Source: Xylophilus sp. GW821-FHT01B05 (lineage in GTDB: Bacteria; Pseudomonadota; Gammaproteobacteria; Burkholderiales; Burkholderiaceae_C). Taken from it: a stretch of 64,000 nt of DNA. The first letter of the stretch is position 1. Every line of letters begins with the position of its first letter. Made by a program: the position numbers and the translations under genes. The DNA is taken from the NCBI GenBank assembly GCA_038961845.1, contig CP152408.1, forward strand, positions 4,340,001-4,404,000, given 5' to 3'. Below the pieces are notes generated by a model. The model ran no database searches. It saw only the letters and a program-made list of their open reading frames with translations, and was not told the origin of the DNA. This document shows positions 1 to 8,991 of the stretch, in pieces.

Positions 1-2
1 GC

Positions 3-320
3 GAGGTCGAGCCGCTGGACCCGGTGGCCGGCCACATCCCGGGCGCGCGCAACCGCCCCTTCACCGAGAACTTCGGTGCCGACGGCCGCTTCAAGCCGGC
101 CGCGCAACTGCGGCAAGAGTTCGATGCGCTGCTGGGCAGCCGCACGCCAGAGAGCGTGGTGCACCAGTGCGGCAGCGGCGTCAGCGCCGTGCCCAACCTG
201 CTGGCCATGGAACTGGCCGGCTACGCCCCGACCGCGCTCTATGCGGGCAGCTGGAGCGAGTGGTGCAGCGACCCGGCGCGGCCGGTAGAGACCGGCGCCG
301 CACGGGACGATACGCGCTAG
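3..320 (+). CDS. Sulfurtransferase (rhodanese/SseA type), C-terminal part
   Basis: This is the last 105 residues of a rhodanese-family sulfurtransferase whose start lies before the window. The visible part is the catalytic C-terminal rhodanese domain. It contains GHIPGARNRPF, the usual strand-loop of the fold, and the active-site loop HQCGSGVSA, whose Cys carries the persulfide. SWSEW and DPARPV follow near the end, as in SseA-type 3-mercaptopyruvate or thiosulfate sulfurtransferases. The CGSGV loop favours the SseA type, but the choice between mercaptopyruvate and thiosulfate as donor cannot be made from this fragment. It probably acts in the cytoplasm. It is followed by about 250 bp without a gene, so it is unlikely to be co-transcribed with flhDC. 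Confidence 0.88.
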   Translation, partial: EVEPLDPVAGHIPGARNRPFTENFGADGRFKPAAQLRQEFDALLGSRTPESVVHQCGSGVSAVPNLLAMELAGYAPTALYAGSWSEWCSDPARPVETGAARDDTR

Positions 321-570
321 ACACTTGCCGGAGTCCATGCGGCATGGGCTCCGGTACAAAGCGCCCGTTTTTTCAGCAAATATCCCCGATACGACACCAA
401 TGCTTAACGCCGTGTAAGGGAAATTCTGACAAGCCGCGTACAAAACCAGACAACGCGGATGACGCTTCCCCGACTTAATTTCCGATTGGGGCGCTTTCAC
501 AATCCATTTCATCGGATCGGACATGCAGCGACCTGCTTGCACACCCCGATCCCCTCGAAAGGATTGCACT

Positions 571-900
571 ATGAACACCGAGCAACTGCTGGCTGAGATC
601 CGCGAAGCGAACCTCACCTACCTGATGCTGGCCCAGAACCTGATCCGTCAGGACAAGGCCGCCGCCGTGTTCCGACTCGGCATCAATGAGGAATCAGCCG
701 AACTGCTGGCCTCGCTATCGTCTGCACAGGTCCTCAAGCTCTCCTCCGGCAACACCTTGCTGTGCCGCTTCCGCGTCGACGACGACATGGTCTGGAACCT
801 GCTGACCAACCACAGCACGCCCAAGAAGGTCGGCAACGAAGCCACCAACCGCCTGCACGCCAACATCCTGATGGCCGGCCGCGTATCCGAAGTCCTTTAG
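571..900 (+). CDS. flhD: Flagellar transcriptional activator FlhD
   Basis: FlhD is one half of the FlhD4C2 complex that activates class II flagellar promoters. The 109-residue protein has the normal length and opens with the conserved all-helical core (EIREANLTYLMLAQNLI). It keeps RLGINEESA and a single cysteine at residue 65, the position that forms the inter-subunit disulfide in the E. coli protein. The ATG is chosen because GAAAGGA lies 6-12 bases upstream; a longer in-frame reading from 523 lacks family similarity. flhC follows after 153 bp, so the pair is probably one operon, with a repeated hairpin element in the gap. The 250 bp upstream have no gene and would hold the flhDC promoter; no convincing sigma-70 site could be chosen there. 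Confidence 0.95.
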   Translation: MNTEQLLAEIREANLTYLMLAQNLIRQDKAAAVFRLGINEESAELLASLSSAQVLKLSSGNTLLCRFRVDDDMVWNLLTNHSTPKKVGNEATNRLHANILMAGRVSEVL

Positions 901-904
901 ACCA

Positions 905-997
905 CCCCCAGGCTTCGCGCACTGCGTGTCGCTTGCGCCAACCCCCTTCGAGGAGGCAACACCAGCGGCCCGGCAAAGCCGGTTCCGCGGTGTTCTT
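905..997 (+). repeat. Repeat family A, copy 1 (inside flhDC)
   Basis: About 93 bp that recur, almost unchanged over the last 45 bp, at 27514-27602. The hairpin core also recurs at 31874-31916. The core is CCGGC-AAA-GCCGG with an outer GCGG/CCGC stem and ends in GTGTTCTT. It lies between flhD and flhC, so it would be transcribed within the operon. No open frame spans it. Confidence 0.8.
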
Positions 998-1053
998 GAA
1001 AAAGACAGCGTCCTTCTCTCGGCCCTACCTTTGTTTCTTTCGCAGGATTTGCC

Positions 1054-1599
1054 ATGACCGCAGCAGCACCCAAGAGCGTCCTCAACGAATCGCGCCAGAT
1101 CGAGCGCGCCGCGATGCTCATACAGATGGGCGCACGCATGCAGGTGCTGGAGTCGGAAACCACGCTGTCGTATGAGCGGCTGATCCGCCTCTACAAGGAG
1201 ATCGCCGGCAAGTCGCCCTCCAAGGGCCAGTTGCCCTTCTCCACCGACTGGTTCCTGACCTGGCAAGAGAACATCCATTCCTCGCTGTTCCTGAACATCC
1301 ACGAGTACCTGTGCAAGGGCGCGGCGCTGGAGCCGGTGGATGCCCTGACCAAGGCCTATCGCCTCTATGGCGAGCAGGTGGCGGCGGCCGAGATCGAGCC
1401 CCTGCTGTCCTTCACCCGTGCCTGGCGCCTGCTGAAGTTCATCGATGCCAACATGCTGCAGACCACCGCCTGCTCGCAATGCGGCGGCCGCTTCGTCACC
1501 GAGCCCTACGAGAACGCCCGCCACTATGTCTGCGGCCTGTGCAACCCGCCGGCACGCGCCGGCAAGAGCAAGGCCGCCGGCGCGCTGATGCTGCACTGA
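1054..1599 (+). CDS. flhC: Flagellar transcriptional activator FlhC
   Basis: FlhC is the DNA-contacting partner of FlhD in the flagellar master regulator. The 181 residues include ESRQIERAAMLIQMGAR at the N-terminus, TDWFLTWQENIHSSLF in the middle, and the structural zinc site formed by four cysteines at residues 140, 143, 160 and 163 (ACSQCGG and YVCGLCN). All four zinc ligands are intact, so the protein should be functional. The ATG follows CGCAGGA by a normal spacing. It is the second gene of the flhDC operon; the long gap to flhD is filled largely by a repeat element. Nothing flagellar follows downstream in this window. Confidence 0.95.
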   Translation: MTAAAPKSVLNESRQIERAAMLIQMGARMQVLESETTLSYERLIRLYKEIAGKSPSKGQLPFSTDWFLTWQENIHSSLFLNIHEYLCKGAALEPVDALTKAYRLYGEQVAAAEIEPLLSFTRAWRLLKFIDANMLQTTACSQCGGRFVTEPYENARHYVCGLCNPPARAGKSKAAGALMLH

Positions 1600-1661
1600 G
1601 CCACGCGCGCGACTTGTCAGAATGGCAGGCATAGCGGCGCTCCGAGCCGCAGACGCCTGCC

Positions 1662-2339
1662 ATGCCAAAAATCACCGACTCCCTCTATGCAGAACTGCGC
1701 CGGCGCATCATGTCCGGCGTCTACCCGCCTGGCTCGCGCCTGCGTGAAGAGCACATCGCCGAAGAAATGCAGGTCAGCCGCACGCCCGTGCGCGCGGCGC
1801 TGCAGCGCCTGATCGACGACGGCCTGCTGCAGGCCGCGGCCCGCGGCACGACCGTGGCGGGCTGGACGCAATGGGACGTGGCCGAGGTGTTCGAGCTGCG
1901 CTGCCTGCTCGAGCCGCATGCCGCAGGCCTGGCCGCAGAGCGCGCCACCCCCGAGCAGATCGAAGAGCTTGAGCGCCTGAACGACGAGATGCTGACGCAC
2001 GTCAAGTCGCGGCGCAGTGACCGCGTGGAGCGCATACAGGCCGTGAACAATCGCTTTCACCACCTGCTGGTGGAGGCCGCGCACTCCGGCCGGCTCAAGG
2101 CCATGCTGCAGAACTTCATCGACACGCCGATCATGATCGGCTCGTTCTACTTCTACAGCGAAGAGGACATGCTCAACAGCCTGGAGCACCACCGCCAGGT
2201 CACGCAGGCCATCAAGCGCCGCAACCGCGCCTACGCCGAGCAGGCCATGGCCTATCACCTGAGCGTGTCCTTCATGCGCTTCGAGATGCAGCGTGTCAGC
2301 GCCACCGGCCCGGCCACGCCGGACAGCGCCGAAGACTGA
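1662..2339 (+). CDS. GntR-family (FadR/FCD) transcriptional regulator
   Basis: The 225-residue protein has a winged-helix GntR domain at about residues 5-75 (SGVYPPGSRLREE, VSRTPVRAALQRL) and an all-helical FCD ligand domain after it. The FCD part has the expected acidic/histidine pattern (RCLLEPHAAGLAAE, NRFHHLLVEAAHS, SLEHHRQV), which in this family often binds a metal and a carboxylate ligand. It sits just upstream of, and in the same direction as, a dehydrogenase, a Bug-type binding protein and an RraA aldolase, and probably controls them. Two inverted repeats in the 138-bp gap downstream are candidate operators. The ligand is unknown; an organic or hydroxy acid would fit the neighbours. 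Confidence 0.87.
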   Translation: MPKITDSLYAELRRRIMSGVYPPGSRLREEHIAEEMQVSRTPVRAALQRLIDDGLLQAAARGTTVAGWTQWDVAEVFELRCLLEPHAAGLAAERATPEQIEELERLNDEMLTHVKSRRSDRVERIQAVNNRFHHLLVEAAHSGRLKAMLQNFIDTPIMIGSFYFYSEEDMLNSLEHHRQVTQAIKRRNRAYAEQAMAYHLSVSFMRFEMQRVSATGPATPDSAED

Positions 2340-2386
2340 GCCCACTCCGCGGCAGCAGCCGCCCCACCCGCCAATCAAAACATTAA

Positions 2387-2407
2387 AAATACATTTCACG
2401 GGTATTT
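2387..2407. promoter_or_regulatory. Inverted repeat AAATAC-N9-GTATTT, candidate GntR operator
   Basis: Perfect 6-bp arms around a 9-bp spacer in an AT-rich stretch between the GntR gene and the dehydrogenase gene it may control. Assignment to this regulator is inference. Confidence 0.35.
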
Positions 2408-2437
2408 ACCGATGAATAGCGCGTAATTTCCGAATTC

Positions 2438-2475
2438 AATACAGATTCAACGCACAAATGTGTTTTTTCTGTATT
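2438..2475. promoter_or_regulatory. Inverted repeat AATACAG-N24-CTGTATT before the dehydrogenase start
   Basis: Perfect 7-bp arms 24 bp apart, ending two bases before the ATG of the dehydrogenase gene. It could be a second operator or could fold in the mRNA leader over the start. No Shine-Dalgarno sequence is visible between the second arm and the ATG. Confidence 0.3.
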
Positions 2476-2477
2476 TT

Positions 2478-3335
2478 ATGAAGACAGCAATTCTTGGTGG
2501 CGGGGTGGTGGGCATCTGCTATGCGCAGGCCCTGGCGGGCAGCGGCCACGTGCTCGCGGGCATCTGCGACCCGCAGCCTTCGGCGGCCCTGCACGCCTTC
2601 GCGCAAGCGCATGGCCTGGCCATCCACCCGGCGCCCGGCCCCTGGCTGGCAGAGGCCGGGCTGGTGCTGAGCGCCGTCTTTGGCAGCGTGGCGCTGGACG
2701 TGGCGCGGGCCGCGCTGCCGCAGTTGCGCGCCGGCGCGCTCTACCTGGACATGACCACGGCCGACCCGGCCGACATGCGCCAGGCCGAGGCGCTGGCCCT
2801 GGCCGGCGGCCAGCGCTTTGCCGACGTGGCGATCACCGGTGCGGTGAACCTGAGCGGCGCACGCACGCCCCTGCTGTGCGCGGGCGACGGCGCCGCAGAG
2901 GCCAGCCGGCTGCTGGCCGCCTGCGGTGCGCCGGTGCGCGTGGTCGGCAGCCGCGCGGGCGACGCGGCGGCGCTCAAGCTGCTGCGCAGCATCTTCACCA
3001 AGGGCATGGAGGCACTCGCCGTGGAATGCCTGGTGACGGCAGAAAGCAAAGGCCTGCGCGAAGAGCTGCACACGGTGCTCTCGGACATCGACGAGGGCTG
3101 CCTGCGCGAGACCATGGAATCCATGGTGCGCACGCACATCACACACGCCGGGCGGCGCCTGAACGAAGTGCTTGAAGCCCAGCGCCAGATGCGCCTTGCC
3201 GGCATAGAGCCGGTGGTGCTGCCGGGCGTGCAGCAGCGCTTCGAGAAGACCGTGGCCATGCTGTCCGCGCATGCCTTTGGCGGCGGCGACACCGCTGCCG
3301 CGCTGGCCTGGCTGGCCGACCCCGCCACAGCCTGA
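2478..3335 (+). CDS. NAD(P)-dependent dehydrogenase, 6PGDH/3-hydroxyisobutyrate fold with DUF1932
   Basis: A 285-residue oxidoreductase. It starts with a Rossmann nucleotide site (AILGGGVVG, glycines at 7, 9 and 12). It continues with a 6-phosphogluconate/3-hydroxyisobutyrate dehydrogenase-like core (LDMTTADPADM, ITGAVN) and a helical C-terminal part of the DUF1932 type around LKLLRSIFTKGMEAL. It probably oxidises or reduces a small hydroxy acid; the substrate is unknown. The ATG at 2478 was chosen over a GTG at 2460 because the Rossmann strand begins right there. Neither has a clear Shine-Dalgarno sequence. It is the first gene of the set dehydrogenase, Bug binding protein, RraA aldolase. 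Confidence 0.8.
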   Translation: MKTAILGGGVVGICYAQALAGSGHVLAGICDPQPSAALHAFAQAHGLAIHPAPGPWLAEAGLVLSAVFGSVALDVARAALPQLRAGALYLDMTTADPADMRQAEALALAGGQRFADVAITGAVNLSGARTPLLCAGDGAAEASRLLAACGAPVRVVGSRAGDAAALKLLRSIFTKGMEALAVECLVTAESKGLREELHTVLSDIDEGCLRETMESMVRTHITHAGRRLNEVLEAQRQMRLAGIEPVVLPGVQQRFEKTVAMLSAHAFGGGDTAAALAWLADPATA

Positions 3336-3423
3336 GCCGGGCCGCGCACGCGGGCTTCCATTCCCCCTACGGGCCAGTCTGGTCCGCACCCCATTCCCAC
3401 CAGAACACAACCAGGAGACCGCT

Positions 3424-4392
3424 ATGAACCTCGCCCGACGACTGATCGTCATGACCTCCCTGCTGGCCGCCGCCGGCGCCGCGCTTGCGCAAGGCTATCC
3501 CGCGCGCCCGGTGAAGATCATCGTGCCCTTCCCGCCCGGTGGCGGCACCGACAACCTGACCCGCCTGATCGCCGCCAAGCTGACCGAGACGCTGAAGTGG
3601 ACCGTGGTGGTCGACAACAAGCCAGGAGCCGGTGGCAACCTCGCGCTCGACAGCACGGCCAAGGCCCCGGCAGACGGCTACACCCTGGTCATGGCGCAGA
3701 CCGACAACGTCGTGCTCAACCCCCTGCTCTACGGCAAGCTGTCCTACGACCCGGCCAAGGACCTGGTGCCCGTGGGCCTGGTGGCGCGCGGGCCTGCGGT
3801 GCTGGTGGTGCGCGCGGATTCGCCCTACAAGACGCTGGCGGACGTGGTCGCTGCGGCCAAGGCCAAACCGGGCCAGCTCACCTTTGCCTCGCCCGGCACG
3901 GGCACGGTGACGCACCTGGTGCTCGAGATGTGGCAGAAGAGCGCAGACATCCGCTTTACGCATGTGCCCTACCGTGGCATTGCCCAATCACTGCCCGACC
4001 TAATCGGCGGCCAGGTCGATATGTACATGGGCTCCATCCCCACGCTGCAAAGCCATATCCAGGGCGGCAAGGTACGCGCGCTGGCGGTGACCACGCCGCA
4101 GCGCTCGCCAGTGCTGCCCAACGTGCCGACCTACGCCGAGGCCGGTTTTAGTGGTGTCGAGCTGGCCAGCGTCTGGGGCCTGATGGCTCCGGCCGGCACG
4201 CCTCCGGACACGATCCAGCGGCTCAACACCGAGGTCAACAAGCTGCTGCTGATGCCCGAGGTGCGCGAGAAGATCATCGCCAGCGGCGCCGACGTGCTGG
4301 GCGGCTCGCCGCAGGACATGGCCCGGCTCTATGCCGCCGACAGCGCCCGGCTGGCACCCGTCATTCAAGGCTCGGGCATCAAGCTCGACTGA
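3424..4392 (+). CDS. Bug-family (tripartite tricarboxylate type) periplasmic binding protein
   Basis: A 322-residue binding protein with a clear signal peptide (MNLARRLIVMTSLLAAAGAA then ALAQ) and the Bug hallmark at the mature N-terminus: YPARPVKIIVPFPPGGGTD. ENKPGAGG-like (DNKPGAGGNLA), ADGYTLVM and VPTYAEAG are also typical. Bug proteins bind carboxylates or related small molecules in the periplasm. Many are orphans not encoded beside TctA/TctB membrane proteins, as here. It follows GAGACCGCT before the ATG and lies between the dehydrogenase and the RraA-type aldolase, so its ligand is probably the substrate of that pathway. How uptake is completed without membrane partners cannot be seen in this window. 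Confidence 0.92.
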   Translation: MNLARRLIVMTSLLAAAGAALAQGYPARPVKIIVPFPPGGGTDNLTRLIAAKLTETLKWTVVVDNKPGAGGNLALDSTAKAPADGYTLVMAQTDNVVLNPLLYGKLSYDPAKDLVPVGLVARGPAVLVVRADSPYKTLADVVAAAKAKPGQLTFASPGTGTVTHLVLEMWQKSADIRFTHVPYRGIAQSLPDLIGGQVDMYMGSIPTLQSHIQGGKVRALAVTTPQRSPVLPNVPTYAEAGFSGVELASVWGLMAPAGTPPDTIQRLNTEVNKLLLMPEVREKIIASGADVLGGSPQDMARLYAADSARLAPVIQGSGIKLD

Positions 4393-4428
4393 GAAATCCC
4401 CTCCACTTTCTGCACCCAGGTACTTCCC

Positions 4429-5103
4429 ATGATCGGACTCCAGATCCTCAAACGGCGCCGAGCCGTCGACCTTGCGCTGGCACAGCGCTTTCTCGGCGTG
4501 CCGGTGGCCAACGTCAGCGACTGCATGTCGCGCATGACGGCCGGCGGCGCGCGCCTGCGCCCCATGCACGGCAGCGGCGCCATGGCCGGCCCGGCGCTCA
4601 CCGTCAAGGCCCGCCCGGGCGACAACCTCATGATCCACAAGGCGCTGCAGTTGGCACAGCCCGGTGACGTGATCGTGGTCGATGCCGGCGGCGACCTCAC
4701 CAACGCGCTGATCGGCGAGATCATGGTGGGCGACGCCACCCGACGTGGCCTGGGCGGCCTCGTCATCAACGGCGCCATCCGCGACGCGGCGGCCATCCGC
4801 AGCGGCAGCTTCCCGGTGTTCGCCGCCGGCGTGACGCACCGCGGCCCCTACAAGGACGGCCCGGGGGAAATCAACGTACCCATTGCCATCGACGGCATGG
4901 TCATAGCGCCAGGCGACCTGGTCATTGGCGACGACGACGGCCTGCTGTGCGTGCCCTATGACGACGTGCAATCGCTGCTGGCAGCCGCAGAGCACAAGCA
5001 AGTGGTGGAAGCCAGGATGATTGCCGACATCGCGAACGGCAGCTACGACGCGGCCTGGGTCGACGCCACGCTGGCGCGGCTCAACTGCCCGATCGAGAGT
5101 TAG
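4429..5103 (+). CDS. RraA-family aldolase/decarboxylase, copy 1
   Basis: A 224-residue member of the RraA / 4-hydroxy-4-methyl-2-oxoglutarate (HMG) aldolase fold. Key features are VARPGDNL-like (KARPGDNLMIH), VVDAGGDLTNALIGE and the active-site Arg-Asp in INGAIRDAAAI. Later come GPYKDGPGEIN and IAPGDLVIGDDDG. In the enzymatic members the Arg-Asp pair binds pyruvate and the metal, and the proteins cleave 4-hydroxy-2-oxo acids or decarboxylate oxaloacetate. RraA itself, an RNase E inhibitor, is usually shorter. The metabolic neighbours favour an aldolase. It is 36 bp downstream of the Bug gene. A second, clearly different copy lies at 6332-7024. Confidence 0.82.
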   Translation: MIGLQILKRRRAVDLALAQRFLGVPVANVSDCMSRMTAGGARLRPMHGSGAMAGPALTVKARPGDNLMIHKALQLAQPGDVIVVDAGGDLTNALIGEIMVGDATRRGLGGLVINGAIRDAAAIRSGSFPVFAAGVTHRGPYKDGPGEINVPIAIDGMVIAPGDLVIGDDDGLLCVPYDDVQSLLAAAEHKQVVEARMIADIANGSYDAAWVDATLARLNCPIES

Positions 5104-5110
5104 TGCCGCG

Positions 5111-6199
5111 TCAAAAAAGGCTGCCCTGCCCCACCGCCCCCGGCGGCCGGAAAGCCGAGTGGTCGAGCTGTATGCGCTGGCGGTTGAAGCCCAGGCGCTT
5201 GGTGGCCTTCTCGAAGCGCTGGCGGATCAGATCGGCCCACAGGCCGCTGCCCTTCATGCGGGTGGCGAAGTCGGCGTCATAGTCCTTGCCGCCGCGCATC
5301 TCCTGGATGCGTGCCATGACGCGCTCGGCGCGGTCAGGGTAGTGCAGCTCCAGCCACTGGCGAAACAGCGGCGCCACCTCCCAGGGCAGGCGCACCACCG
5401 TGTAGAAGGCGCTGCGCGCGCCGGCCTCGAAGGTGGCGGCCAGCACCTGCTCCATGTCTTCGGTGATGAAGGGGATCTGCGGCCCCACGCTGACACCCAC
5501 CGGGATGCCGGCCTCCGTCAGCGTGCGGATGGTGCGCAGCCGCCGGTGCGGCGCGGCGGCGCGCGGCTCAAGAATGCGGGCCAGCTTGGCGTCCAGCGTG
5601 GTGACGGTGACGTAGACGGCCGCGCGCTTCTCTGCCGCAGCGGCGGCCAGCAGGTCGATATCGGCCTCGACCGCGCTGGACTTGGTCACCAGGCCGAACG
5701 GGTGGCGCGCCTCGTGCAACACCTCTATGGCGGCGCGCGTCAGCCGCAGCTCGCGCTCCACCGGCTGGTAGCAGTCGGTGGCGGTGCCAATGGCGATGTG
5801 GCTGGGGCGGTAGGCGGGGCGGGAGATTTCGCGCCGCAGCACCTCGGCCAGGTTGCGCTTGGCGATGATCTTGGTCTCGAAATCCAGCCCCGGCGACAGG
5901 TTGAGGTAGCTGTGCGTGGGCCGCGCAAAGCAGTAGATGCAGCCATGCTCGCAGCCGCGATAGGGATTGAGCGAAGCGTCGAAGGGGATGTCGGGCGAGT
6001 CGTTGCGGCTGATGACGCTTTTCACGTCTTCGAAGCGCACTTCGGTGGCAGGCTGGGCCTGGCGCTGGTCAGCCAGCTCCTCCAGCGAACCCCAGCCATC
6101 GTCATAGGCGTCGCGAAGCTGTGACTCGAAGCGGTGCGCGATGCGTGTGGCGCTGCCACGGCCCTTGAGGGCTTGCAGGGGGATGAAGACCGGGTCCAT
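5111..6199 (-). CDS. Radical SAM protein, SplB-like (PA0069 family)
   Basis: A 362-residue radical SAM enzyme. The 4Fe-4S motif CxxxCxxC is at residues 83, 87 and 90 (RGCEHGCIYCFARPTH), preceded by the family's SRNDSPDIPFDASLNPYRG. ATDCYQPVER and VTKSSAVEADID follow, as in the SplB-like COG1533 group of putative DNA repair enzymes. The substrate is not established; true spore photoproduct lyase is not expected in a non-sporulating bacterium. A good LexA box lies 65 bp upstream, so the gene is probably SOS-induced, which supports a role in DNA damage. It is convergent with the RraA gene, 7 bp from its stop, and has its own promoter. Confidence 0.88.
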   Translation of the reverse strand: MDPVFIPLQALKGRGSATRIAHRFESQLRDAYDDGWGSLEELADQRQAQPATEVRFEDVKSVISRNDSPDIPFDASLNPYRGCEHGCIYCFARPTHSYLNLSPGLDFETKIIAKRNLAEVLRREISRPAYRPSHIAIGTATDCYQPVERELRLTRAAIEVLHEARHPFGLVTKSSAVEADIDLLAAAAAEKRAAVYVTVTTLDAKLARILEPRAAAPHRRLRTIRTLTEAGIPVGVSVGPQIPFITEDMEQVLAATFEAGARSAFYTVVRLPWEVAPLFRQWLELHYPDRAERVMARIQEMRGGKDYDADFATRMKGSGLWADLIRQRFEKATKRLGFNRQRIQLDHSAFRPPGAVGQGSLF

Positions 6200-6263
6200 G
6201 GCGCATCAGGCAAGTCGCCACAGGGATACGGGGTGTACCCATGCGGCTCCAGTGACCCAAGAA

Positions 6264-6284
6264 TACTGTATTTTCATACAGTTA
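6264..6284. promoter_or_regulatory. LexA (SOS) box
   Basis: TACTGTATTTTCATACAGTTA matches the gammaproteobacterial-type LexA consensus CTGT-N8-ACAG exactly, with the flanking TA on both sides. It sits in the 132-bp gap upstream of the radical SAM gene. On the other side is only the 3' end of the minus-strand RraA gene, so the radical SAM gene is the only plausible target. Confidence 0.82.
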
Positions 6285-6331
6285 TATTACCCCTGCTGCG
6301 CCGGCTTGGGTAGCGGCGCAGGTGCCTCAGC

Positions 6332-7024
6332 TCATAAGGTCTCGCCGTCCTTCAGCACACCGGCGGTGCGCAGGGCGGCATCAAGCCACTTGGCGGCCGT
6401 GTCGCCGGTCTTGATGGCGGCGATGCGGGCGGCCTCGTCGCGCACCTTCTTGGCGGCGGCGGGTAGCAGGGCCTCGATCTTCTCGCGCTCCACCACGACC
6501 ACGCCGTCGGCGTCCGCGATGATGAAGTCGCCGGGGTGCACCGTGACGCCGCCGCATGTGACCGGGTGCCCGATGCGGCCGGGCACGTTCTTGGTCGGGC
6601 CGTTCGGGTTGGTGCCAACGGAGAAGACCGGGTAGTCCATCTCGTCGATCTCGAGGCTGTCGCGCGCGGCGCCGTCGATCACGACACCGGCAATGCCCAG
6701 TTGCTGGCAGGCCGTCATCATGATGGTGCCCATCAAGGCTGCCGTCTGGTCGCCCTTGCCGTCGATCACCAGCACGTCGCCCGGCTTTGCCAGTGCGATG
6801 GCGGCGTGGATCATGAGGTTGTCACCCGGGCGCACGTCCACCGTGAAGGCGGTGCCGGCCAGTTTCATGCGCGGGTGCAGCGCCTTGATGCGCCCATGCA
6901 TGGCGCCGCGCCGGCCGGCCACGTCGGCCAGGATGGCGGGCTGGTATTGCGCGGCCTGCTGGACGATGGCGGCGGGCACGCGCTCGAAGTCGCGAATGAT
7001 GTCGGGTTGAGAGGTGTTGCTCAT
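6332..7024 (-). CDS. RraA-family aldolase/decarboxylase, copy 2
   Basis: A 230-residue RraA-fold protein of the HMG/4-carboxy-4-hydroxy-2-oxoadipate aldolase type. It has DVRPGDNLMIHAAI, VIDGKGDQTAALMG, the catalytic Arg-Asp in IDGAARDSLEI, and VHPGDFIIADADG. The N-terminal segment differs from copy 1, so the two are paralogues rather than a recent duplication. It is the last gene of a six-gene operon, starting 2 bp after the aminotransferase stop. The likely role is cleavage of a 4-hydroxy-2-oxo acid, produced by the aminotransferase, to pyruvate plus a second product. The exact substrate is unknown. Confidence 0.83.
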   Translation of the reverse strand: MSNTSQPDIIRDFERVPAAIVQQAAQYQPAILADVAGRRGAMHGRIKALHPRMKLAGTAFTVDVRPGDNLMIHAAIALAKPGDVLVIDGKGDQTAALMGTIMMTACQQLGIAGVVIDGAARDSLEIDEMDYPVFSVGTNPNGPTKNVPGRIGHPVTCGGVTVHPGDFIIADADGVVVVEREKIEALLPAAAKKVRDEAARIAAIKTGDTAAKWLDAALRTAGVLKDGETL

Positions 7025-7026
7025 GT

Positions 7027-8262
<1,236 letters not shown>

Positions 8263-8991
8263 CTAGATATGGCGGATGTCTGAAATGAATTTCTGCGCAC
8301 GAGGGTGCTGTGGCCGCGTGAAAAAGTCTTCGGGCGTGGCGCGTTCCAGCACGGTGCCTTCGTCCATGAAGACGATGCGGTTCGCCACCTCACGCGCGAA
8401 GCCCATCTCATGGGTGACGCAGACCATGGTCATGCCTTCCTTGGCGAGCTGCTGCATCACCTGCAGGACCTCGCCCACCATCTCGGGATCAAGTGCGCTG
8501 GTGGGCTCATCGAAGAGCATGACGGGCGGCTGCATGGCCAACGCCCGCGCGATCGCCACGCGCTGCTGCTGGCCACCCGACAGCTCGGGCGGAAAGGCAT
8601 CGGCCTTGTGCTGCAGGCCGACCTTCTCCAGCAAGGCGAAGGCGCGGTCCTTGGCTTCTTGCTTGGACAGGCCCCGCACATCCATAGGCGCCAGCATGAT
8701 GTTCTGCAGCGCGCTCAGGTGCGGGAAAAGGTTGAACTGCTGGAACACAAAACCGATCTCGCTGCGCAGCCGGTTGACGTTCACTTCTTTGCCGTGGATG
8801 TCCACGCCGTTGACGGTGATGCGGCCCGAGGTAATGGGCTCAAGCCGGTTGATGGTGCGGATCAGCGTGGACTTGCCAGAGCCCGAGGGGCCGCAGACCA
8901 CGACGACCTCGCCCTTGTCCACGGTTTCGTTGATCTGATTGAGCGCCTTGTAGGCGCCGTACCATTTTTCGACGTTTTGAAATGAAATCAT
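8263..8991 (-). CDS. Polar amino acid ABC transporter, ATP-binding protein (GlnQ-like)
   Basis: A 242-residue ATPase with Walker A (GPSGSGKST), Q-loop ([11 protein letters not shown]), signature motif ([15 protein letters not shown]), Walker B ([13 protein letters not shown]) and H-loop ([10 protein letters not shown]), all intact. The length and sequence match GlnQ/GltL-type subunits of polar amino acid importers. The ATG overlaps the stop of the upstream permease gene (ATGA), so translation is probably coupled; a longer frame to 9054 would run back into the permease gene. It energises the two permeases encoded upstream. It is the only amino acid ABC ATPase in the window. Confidence 0.95.
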   Translation of the reverse strand: MISFQNVEKWYGAYKALNQINETVDKGEVVVVCGPSGSGKSTLIRTINRLEPITSGRITVNGVDIHGKEVNVNRLRSEIGFVFQQFNLFPHLSALQNIMLAPMDVRGLSKQEAKDRAFALLEKVGLQHKADAFPPELSGGQQQRVAIARALAMQPPVMLFDEPTSALDPEMVGEVLQVMQQLAKEGMTMVCVTHEMGFAREVANRIVFMDEGTVLERATPEDFFTRPQHPRAQKFISDIRHI

